Part shown: piece after piece, positions 55,144 to 64,000 of the stretch
Layout: each line of letters opens with the position of its first letter
Position numbering within the stretch: the stretch's first letter is position 1
Assembly (NCBI GenBank): GCA_025345505.1
Contig: JANVCC010000125.1
Location: 2,990,894-3,054,893, forward strand
Origin: Todiramphus chloris collaris
Lineage: Eukaryota > Chordata > Aves > Coraciiformes > Alcedinidae
Direction of reading: 5' to 3'
Length of the DNA stretch: 64,000 nt
Notes under the pieces: model-generated
Seen by the model: the letters and a program-made list of their open reading frames with translations, nothing else
Told to the model about the DNA's origin: nothing
The model's database searches: none
Program-made: the position numbers and the translations under genes

Positions 55144-58100
55144 TACCCAGTGGCCAAGGTGACCAGGTGACCCTTCCCTGAGACCCTTCATACCAGCATC
55201 CTCTCAGCTCACCTCTTCATCAAGTGGGTTCCAAACTGGATTCAAAATTTGTCAAGAGATTAAAAATCCTTGCTTGAACAGGATTCCTTGTGCTTCAGAA
55301 AAAAAAAGCTTTTTTCAAGGGGGCCAGAGAGTCCTACAATGCTGCAGCTCGGGGCATGGTCTTGGGCTTCAAAAATGGGCTCCTCCATTAAAAGCAAGTT
55401 GGTCTCCCTCCAGGCTGCAAACCAGAAGTGGAAATCAGGTTGCTGGTGAGCACGTGTTAAATCACATCCTCACTTGCAACGCAGTGGTGCTTTCGCATGC
55501 CAAGGCTGCTCCTGGCTGCTGTTTGAGGCAAAATCAGCTAAAAAAAGAACTGATGGCAAGCTGCAGAGATCCCGGTGCCTCTAGTCACTTAAATGAACTG
55601 TCTTTTGATATGCAAGATGAACAGAATCATCTAATCATATTCCTGCCATTCAGAGAAAGGATTTCCAGCAGCAGCAGCTTTATAAAAGCCAGCAAAAGCC
55701 CTGGCATCTCAGAAAGAGAAACCGTCACAATTTGCAGAAGCAAAAAGCCTTCTCCAAGCAGGTGTCAGAGCTGACATGGGATGGTGCTGCTTACTTCATC
55801 TCCCCATCCCAACAGGGGAAGCAAAGAGAAGGTCGAGCAGCCCAACCCAGGGGATTTTTGAGAGCACTGGAGAAGGACCAGGTCCTGATGGGAATGGCAG
55901 GAAGAGGAGAAAACTTCTCCTGCCTACAGTGCTGCTGTGGAGCCTCATGTGAATACCATGAGTGCGGATGCCATGTCCCATGGAAGGGTATATCCAGGAA
56001 AAGCAAATCCAGCAGCGGGATCTTGAAACCTCAAAGCATCTTTCCAGACTGATAGTGCTTTTGGGACAACGGTGGAGGTGAAGTGGTCATACTTTTGGGG
56101 CCCACCAGTCAGCTTCTCCCTAAAATGCCAAGAAGTTTGCAAGAGAGCATCTGACTACCCAAGAAACGCTCAGGAAGGCTTAGGCAGGAGCAGGCTTTGC
56201 TTTCATCCTGGTATTTGCATAAAACTGGGGCTGCTTTTAGGGAAATGCAAATTCCCTGCAGAAAGGGAAGTGTTTGAAGGTTCTGGCTGCTCTAACGCGC
56301 TGGGCAGGGAAGCAACGCTTTTATCACCTGAAAATTAAATAAAGGCTGAGATGTGAAGCTTCCCCACCCTGCTCAGCAGGAAAACTTCCCCAGCTCCTAT
56401 GGCCGGATCCAGAAGGGATGGGACAGGCAGGACGAGGCAGGCATTTCATCCCTGCTCTGCACATCCTCCCCAGCCCCAGGGGTAAAGCTTTAATGGCCTG
56501 GAGACATGCAAGCTGCTCAGTTCCTGGATGGCTTCAGAGGCTTCTTGACACCCCGGCCACTCTTGCTACACTGGAGCAGGCTCTAAAAGCTGAAAGGAAA
56601 TGAGTTTCCCTGGATAAATGAATGTGCAATCCCAAATTCATCAGCAAACAGCTACTAAAGATAGTATGTTTTGGGGGGATGCACACGCATATACTCTGCC
56701 TTTCAGTGAGGGGAAAGGCAAAGGAAATTAATGAAAAAACAACCCCAATAACAAGCAAAAAGCCAAAGCTGCTGTGCAGGGGAAAATCCAAGCTACCCCA
56801 CCACCATCCTGTCTCCTCTCTGGCCCCACTGCACTCACCAGACACCAGTGATCCCTACCCTGGACTCCTTGCTCCAAGTGCTCCTGCTCTGTAGGAGAGC
56901 CATGGGACACAGCCTGGGTGTTCCCGGTCTGCGAGAAACAGGTCAGCAGGAGCAGCTGAGTTGACCGGGTTAAATACTTGCTTTGAGATCCAGCCAGAGT
57001 GGTCCCTGCCTCTCCACTCCCAGGGGCACGCAGATGGGGAGGGAGGGAAGCAGCCATTCCCAATCCTGGCGGGCACCCCAGGGAGGATTCCTCCTAAAGA
57101 GCCAGGCTGCAGCGAACAGAAAATGCAACACCAAGGAAAATCGACGGAGACCTCGCAGAAGTGGAGAAACACCCAGTGCTGACTTAAGGCTTGACCAGTT
57201 CCCCCATTATAAGCTCCTGTGGTACAGAGAAGTAGTTAAACGAGGACATTCCTATTAATACACCTGGCTCCACGCCGAAATCTGTACTATCTTAGCAGAA
57301 GAAAAAACCACATTAAAACACCCTACAGGAGCTGTGCACGGAGTACCGACAACAGCCAGCACAAAGGATGTAGTGCCATTTCACAAATAACTCTGGCATC
57401 GCACGTGAGGACCAAGTGCAAAGCCTGCCCAGGGATGGGCTGTCCCACCACGGGCCAGCGTGAAGGGGAAAAGCCAAAGGCCACCAAAAGTCTCCCCTCC
57501 AGCCACAGAACGTGGGGCTCATCTGCTCCGGTGTGAAGTCAGCTATCATCACCCGGCTTGGCTTCACCCAGAAGCTGATTGCACCTTGGGGGAATTATTT
57601 ATACATATATAAAATAAAAGATAGTTTTCTTGATCTGTTCCCAGCCCATTTCCCTGCCAACAGGCAGCAGTACGGGCATGGCACTGATGGCAGCACAGGG
57701 ACAGGGGTGGGCAGCCAGGGGCTGCTAAATGAGCACTGTAATTAAGCGCCGAGGCACGGTGTGAAATTCTGCTGCGTGTTCCCAGGCAGGAATTTCCCCG
57801 GTTGGTTGATAAAACACCCCCACCCCATTTCCAGATCTACTCTTACGTGTCGTTTGTCAAAAAGATGGAGCACATCCTCTCTGCTGTCATTAGCACGCCC
57901 TGGGCAGGCATTTACTAGAAACACAGCAGGACTTCCTCGAGCTCTGCTTGCATGCTGCATTTGCTCTGCCCGATGGTAGGACCTGAAGGACTTTGAGGAC
58001 CTTGCCAAGAGGCTTCCCTGCAAGGTCTGGAAATGCCAAACGACTTCTCCCGTGAAGCTGGACCTGCAGCTTTCCTGGCTGAGCCTCCCTGAGTCTACAG

Positions 58101-58520
58101 CACTGCAGCAGCCAGAATTTGGATTGATGCACCCGTGAAGCTGTCACCTAACTCGGCTGCAGAGGGGCACCTGCCCCAAATCTGCTCCCAGGAGACTGGC
58201 ACAGTGCATGAGTCTTGTCTAAGGTGTAGGAATAGGAGAGTCTGGTTAAGGACAAGAATGAACTCCGAGTTCACCCACTTCACTGGCACAATCACTGGGA
58301 GGAGCTGGGCGGGAGCATCCTTGCGGACACTCTGCCTCCAAAGCTGGTGACAACGTCATCAACACCTTACCAGCAGCTCCCCCCAGCCATCCTCCCAGCT
58401 TCCAGCCACAGCCCCAAGGACGAGGATGATTCTCAGCAGCTGAGATCACGGCTGCGTCCCTCTGATGCCAGAGCATCGATAAAACCCTGGTCCTTGACCC
58501 GTCCACTTCAATAAAACAAA
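55144..58520. other. Intergenic, repeat-poor, candidate regulatory motifs only
   Basis: I recognise no gene or transposon. Two octamer motifs in opposite orientation sit at 56213-56220 and 56245-56252. An AT-rich stretch with ATACATATATAAAATAAAAG lies at 57592-57625. Confidence 0.45.
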
Positions 58521-61500
58521 CAAGAGCTCAATGAAACCTCTGCTAACTTTAGCAGCTGACAATTTTAGCAGCTCGCGGGAGGAACTGCTGCCCAGCTGCG
58601 TATATGATGCCTCCTCTTCTGCATTTTTATCCCCAGCTGAGCTTCAGGCATATATTCAGATTTTCTTAATGCTTGAAGACAGTTTTGGGGAATATGCAGC
58701 CATTTTTAAAGTAACGGAAAAAAAGAAGTATTTTAAAGGGAAACAGGGGAAAAAAAGCATCCATAAACCCCCCTGCAGTATAAGATTTGCTGACAAGAGC
58801 TGTACCCACATGTGGGACATCCCTATTCCAACCCCCACCCCAAAGCTGTGTCATGAAACAGCAAAGACAGGCCATGAACTGCCCCACTGGCCCCTGCTTT
58901 TCCACAGTCCACTGCCAGCCCTGGGCTTGTTCTCTCTGGGGGAAAGGAGTAAGCTTATGTGGCTGTGCTGTGCAAAAGCTTTTTGCACGTTTGCCATCAT
59001 TCAGATGGGCTTAAACTGCAGTATTTTTTTCAACTTTTCATTTTTGGAAGTGATTTATCATCATACCATTTTAGCAAAGAGCAGCAAAGGGATGAAGGAT
59101 GCTCAAGAGCAGCTCTGCGATCTACAGCGAGATATCTTCATGTCAAACTAACCCAGCTTAAGTCAAGCTTTTAGTCTCCAGATCACGCCTTTTTCAATGA
59201 GTTCATTTTCAGGAAGCTGTCTCACACACTCGCCTCGAAGAATGTTTGTCTCTGGCTCGTGTCCATTAAACCAGATAATTGGGAGTTTAGAAGTTCATAA
59301 CTCGAACTGAAGTCAGAAAGTTTCATCTTTCATTTTCCAGAGCTGATTCACAGCCAGCCTGGCCTGAAAACGTGGGCTTGCTTCAAGTTCGTTGTCATTT
59401 CAGAGTTCACTTGCAGTTTAACACACACAGATTCCCTGCTCCTGCCTGAAGCCTCCTGCACTCTCGTCCCAGTTCAGTGCTGGTGTGTATCAGCACAGTT
59501 AGGCACTGGGGAGAGCAGTCACAGTGTGGACCCACCTTGTAGCCCTTGAGAGAAATGTCCCTGGATCCGCTTCTTTGCTAGAAATTCAGAGGGATGTCAA
59601 GCAAGGGCTTCAGTCTTGAGGGCTGCCCCATCCTCAGGGATCATCCTTCGTGCTGGGGGCAGGCAGAGAGCAGCGAGCAGAGCCAGGCCACGCCACCTTA
59701 GACTTTTATTTCTAAAGTGGACCTTTGAGCTTTTCCAAATCGAGCGTTTTCCCTCTCTGCCACACCAACAGAAGAATTCCAGTTTCCCTATTGCACTGGA
59801 CCCGACTGTATTTCTGGTCTGCGAAGTCAACAAGAAGGGCAGCCAGCTTTTTGGCTCCCTTGGAAACTTTGCAGTCCAAGAAAAATCAGACGAAACATTT
59901 GAATACGCTCAAGCTTGTTCGTCAACAGTCTGATTTCTTAGGGACCTGACCCTGCCTTCAGGCCGACCCGCACTCCACCGACGGCAATATTTTTGGGTCC
60001 TGTGTGAAATACTCCCTGCAACAGCCCCGCTGCCAAGTCCTGCAAAAGTTCCCAGGCTGAGGGGCTGGATGTGAGGAAGGAGCATCCATTGCAGGGTTCG
60101 TGTGAGTTGCTGAAACAGCTCAGGTCAGCCGGGAAGGGTCAGAGGCAGGGAGAGACGTGCACCGCGTTAAATACAACCCAGTAAAAGCACCGTAATACAA
60201 CAGGCGAGCGCCCGAGAGTCTGCACTGACTGTCACCGAGGCTTGAGGTTGGAAGGGACCACCTCCAACCTCCCCAGCTGATGAACCACCACTGCGGGCAT
60301 CTCACCTTGGCACCTTCACGGACATCCTGCAGATGGGATGCTCACTGCATTCAGTTGTCCCCAACAACACCTTCGTGAATGGATGAGATTCCTCATCCTG
60401 GCTACTTGGACTGTGCTCCTCTCAGGAAATTTAGCATCTGAAGTACATGTCTAGCACTGAAGGATATAATTTCCTCTCTTTGCTCTGCCCAAGGTCACTG
60501 AAGGACATGGACCCGCACATAGGCTGTACCAGCCCCTTCTGAAGACACAGATCTCCATTCCCAGATGCCCCTACAAGCAGCACCAAACTCTTCTCTCAGG
60601 GGAAAAGCACCCCTCAACCCCAAAAAAGTGGCAACCACCCCAAATCCTCCAAGGAGAAGGAGGCTTGTCCGCAAAGCCCATCCAAGGTGCGGCACCTGGG
60701 CACGGCCCAGGGATGAGGCATCGGGCTGAGCCTGCAAGGTGGAAAGTTCAAGTGGCTGCTGTTTATTTGGCTTTGCAGAGAGCAGCCGTCCAGCCTGAAC
60801 GTAGGCCAAGCACCTTCCCCTCACAGGAAGCGCCATGGGAGTCTTTAAATAACCACCAGTGGTCAGGGCTTTGGTTTACAGCTTTGCTGGATGGGAAACC
60901 ATCCCTCCCATCACGTCTGCCTCCGCTCTTTCCTGGGTATAAATGGCAACTGCTCACCTCCCTAACTCCTGGGTCTTCATGTTCACACCCACCAGGTCTA
61001 CGTGTTCCACAGAAGCTTGCTAGAAGCAGAAAAACACCTCCGGGCATAGGCATAAAAATACACATGGGATTTTTGTCTCTCGTGCAAGATGAATTGTATT
61101 TCCTACAGCCAGAGCTTCGCTTTGCTTTCATGGAAATCAGCAGCTCCTTGGGGCGTTCCTCCCCATCCTTCAGTTAAAGTCCATATCTAACACCTCAACA
61201 TCGACCTCCACCCTTTCAGCACCATCATAAGATGTTCCTCACCTCCCCACTGCTGGGCTGGTGCATTGCCAGCTCATAGGGTTAAAACCAAGAATAAAGA
61301 ACAAAATCCTTAGCCCATGGGAAGCAGAAAATGCCAAGATCCCCCCTCTAAAAGGGTTTCTCATGTACTTTACTTCCTTGAGAGACCTGAAGCCAGAAAC
61401 CTTGCAGCAAACCTGGATGGAAGGGTCACCCAGCAAATCCTGCTTTACTGATGGAAAGTTCCCAAATGTTGTTTGCTGGGAAGCCTGGTTAGTCTGGGAT

Positions 61501-64000
61501 TTTGGGAGTGCCAGGAGGGAGACAGAAATGTGTTGTTTTTTTTTTTTTTTACCTATAGCTGTCATTAACAGATTAACCTGAAATGACATCTGGCAAGAGG
61601 AAGCTCCATAAACAAGCAAAATAGCTTTTAACAGTCAAAAAACAAGACCTTGGTGTGACCTCCTCTCGGGCAGGTTCACCAGCACACAGCAAACCGGTAT
61701 TTTATTTTAAACTGCACTTGAAAAAAGTAGTGGGGAAAAAAAAAAAAGCTGCTTCCTTGACACTTAAGTCAGGTAAGGACATAGCGGGCTGTTCTGCCTT
61801 GTAAATAAGCCTGCTCTTGTATACACATGTATTTTAAAATAAGCTTATGAAATGTAAACACACAGGCTTTTAGAAAAAAAACAATTCAGCCTCATTGAAA
61901 CCATTTAATCAGGGCTGAGCCAGGTTTCCTTTTGCTGTTTCAGAGATCTGTGCCGGGGATGCTTAGACCCAGAACCCTCCTCAGAGACAGATACAACACT
62001 CTCACACGCATGCAAGTGCATCTTCAATTTCTGCAGCCCTCCCATGCCTTGCAGGGGTGTCTAAAAGCATGCAAAAAGGAGCTAGATCTGGTATTTTCCC
62101 AAAGGAACATCCCCGAAGCTGTATTTACGCCCTGGTTTCAAAGCATGAGGTTACAGGAAGGCAAGGGTATAGTGGGAAGGGTTTCTTCCAACCCATGTGT
62201 AGCATGAGCACTTTTCAAGCCAACTACTTTCTTCGCATCGTTGAGATGAGTAGGTTTTTTTTTGTCCCTGTCCTCTGTGCCCCAGGAAAGGAGCCAACCA
62301 CCAAGACATTTGAGCTGTAAAAATGGAACAGTCTTGGCTTTGGAGGGGCAGGTGCAAGGGGAGAGACTATTTTTAACCCTTACTCTGCAAGAGGGGAATG
62401 TCAGGACCCCCCTGAGCAGGGCTTGGCTGAGTTTAGATTTATTTGGAGGCAGTGGAAAGGTCTGACTGGTGGTTAATCCTGGTGCTGGATGCTCAGGGCT
62501 TGGGGAGTAGACATCAAAGCATTCCTGCATCTGCTGGGGAAGTGGAAGCAGAGGCAGACAGAAGCTCTGCCTCTTCCCTGCGTGGTTTTCGGGGGGACAG
62601 GCAGCACAGAACTGACGCCTGCTCTTCTCCATGACCCAGGAAGGTTGTTGAGACCTCTGAGCAAACTCCTTCCCACCTGGTCTGTTGGGTTCCCATCCTG
62701 ACAGAAGCACAAGTGAAACACGAGGACGCAAGCTGGGGATGCCCAATGGGAAATAATATTACCTCAATGGAGACCCGTTGCTGCCAGGAGCCACAGAAGG
62801 TGTGTGTGACTTTCTTCCACACCAGCCAGACCCAGGCAAGCACCCTTCACTTTGTTCCCTCTCAAGTTAACAGAGAGAGAAAGGGCAGTTGCCATGTCTG
62901 TGGAGCAAACCAACTTCTGAAAGTATCACCTCATCCCTTATACTAGCTATGGTTGAAGCACGGGGCGGTCATCTCCCTAATTTAAGTAGCACAGTAGGAT
63001 AACTCCCAGCCTTGGTGTGCACACATCAGTCGTGGTGGAAAGATGTTATTTTGATCCGGTTCTGCTGAGATCATTCTTAGGACCTTTCCAACCACCCCTT
63101 AGCACCATGGTGTTAACCAAAGTCCTAGCCATGAGGATGAAACAACAGCTTTGGTAGGATCCTACTGTCTGAAGGAGGCATAAGGAAGAAATCCAATGAT
63201 GGAGATGGTGGAGCACTGCATGGGTAGTTTCAAATCAAGTTTGACCGAGCATTGGTTTGGGGGGATACTGCAGGGAGAATACACTTATCTGAGTAAAAGC
63301 TAGAAAATCAGTTTGCACTGAGGGCTGCTTAAAGTCTTCTGTCATTTGGGGGGACAACTTGTTCCCCTGTGGCAGAAACACTTTGGTGTAAGCAACTGTC
63401 TGACCAGCAGAGATCAACCACCCAGGAGTCCAACAGCTGATCCATCAGCCCCAAGGGAGATTCAGGAAGGACCAGCTTCCTTGGTGGAGGAGGCAAAAAG
63501 AAAATTTTAGACATATGCCCACCATGAGTGGAATACCATGTGCTGATGAGTCAGGGAAGCTGCAAGATGAGTTCCCAGCAAGCTTAAGAGATCAGTGGCT
63601 GGTGTCTCTGTGTTCATCCTGGGATTCACAGTAGAAGCTTTTTCTACTACAGCTAGAGGACGGTTCAAACCTCTCATAAGCAGGTTCAACAGTAATCCAA
63701 GAGTTAGTATCTGGCCTCAGAGATGAAGAGCACATGAAGGATTTAGCAGGACTTGACATCTCATAAAGTATGGCTAAGGTAACTTTGTCAAAGGCTGTCA
63801 TTCAAGACTTCTCCATCCAAGGAGCCAAATGGTCCCAGGCGGGCTGCCCTGGGGGACTTCTGAGTATACCACATAAATCTCCAACCTCATTAAAGCTCTG
63901 AAGACCACAGAATCCAGCTCCTGACCTTCTCCAGAGCAGAAAACGCCAAAACGTTTCCTGTTATTTATAGCAGCTGGAGAGCCTGATGGGAAAACCCCCC
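58521..64000. other. Intergenic tail, repeat-poor, no gene recognised
   Basis: The region has unique sequence, with a 206-codon open frame at 58531-59151 that I cannot assign. A duplicated TTTAGCAGCT word lies at 58549 and 58564. AT-rich text at 61690-61920 resembles conserved non-coding DNA in composition. No exon with flanking splice sites and recognisable protein was found. Confidence 0.45.

Noticed and set aside
60240..60265. GAGGTTGGAAGGGACCACC as a CR1 end
   Set aside because: Only about 20 bases match, with no flanking CR1 text or terminal octamers.
1..64000. CRISPR array, prokaryotic operon or novel defence system
   Set aside because: The DNA is clearly vertebrate (spliced PTP4A3, CR1 LINEs, ERV LTR). 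No spaced direct repeats or gene clusters were seen.
46264..64000. GPR20 or another mammalian neighbour of PTP4A3
   Set aside because: No seven-transmembrane single-exon frame or recognisable exon of an expected neighbour gene is present. Neighbours must lie outside the window.

Overview
The window is vertebrate nuclear DNA and almost certainly avian. Its dispersed repeats are CR1 LINE fragments with the bird-type 3' end (short tandem copies of an ATTCTATGA-like unit) and one solo LTR that resembles an avian ERVL-type LTR. Introns are small and the intergenic DNA carries little repeat. The ERVL-like LTR points to Neoaves rather than a galliform, but this is a weak inference. I cannot name the species.

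Only one protein-coding gene can be supported: PTP4A3 (PRL-3), on the minus strand. Five coding exons lie between 45002 and 37258. They join in frame, with GT-AG splice sites throughout, into a complete 173-residue phosphatase. It has the PRL active site (Cys104, Arg110, Asp72, Cys49) and a C-terminal prenylation box. Upstream of the start codon is a CpG-rich region (about 45340-45620) and a 424-base stretch with no ATG on the sense strand, which looks like a transcribed 5' leader. Three small upstream ORFs lie in the CpG-rich part. A second CpG-dense block at 46145-46265 ends in a good splice donor and may be a separate first exon. Downstream of the stop, 4.7 kb without recognisable CR1 runs to a strong minus-strand poly(A) signal at 32524-32529 and is probably the 3' UTR.

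Layout: 1-32500 is intergenic, with old CR1 fragments, one solo LTR (22542-23129), simple repeats (2588, 17996 and 23477) and several AT-rich, repeat-poor blocks that could be conserved regulatory DNA. 32510-37257 is the putative PTP4A3 3' UTR. 37258-45002 holds the coding exons and four introns, which contain three CR1-type insertions and a 680-base AT-rich degenerate array. 45003-46265 is the leader and promoter region. 46266-64000 is upstream intergenic DNA with a gapped TTCCC array (48120-48251, ten Ns at 48196-48205), more CR1 copies, a CpG-rich patch near 51 kb and a repeat-poor tail.

I saw no tRNA, rRNA or CRISPR array and no multi-gene system. The many open frames elsewhere look like chance. 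The most interesting signals are regulatory: the ATG-depleted leader with short uORFs, a possible alternative first exon, and the long 3' UTR with alternative poly(A) signals.
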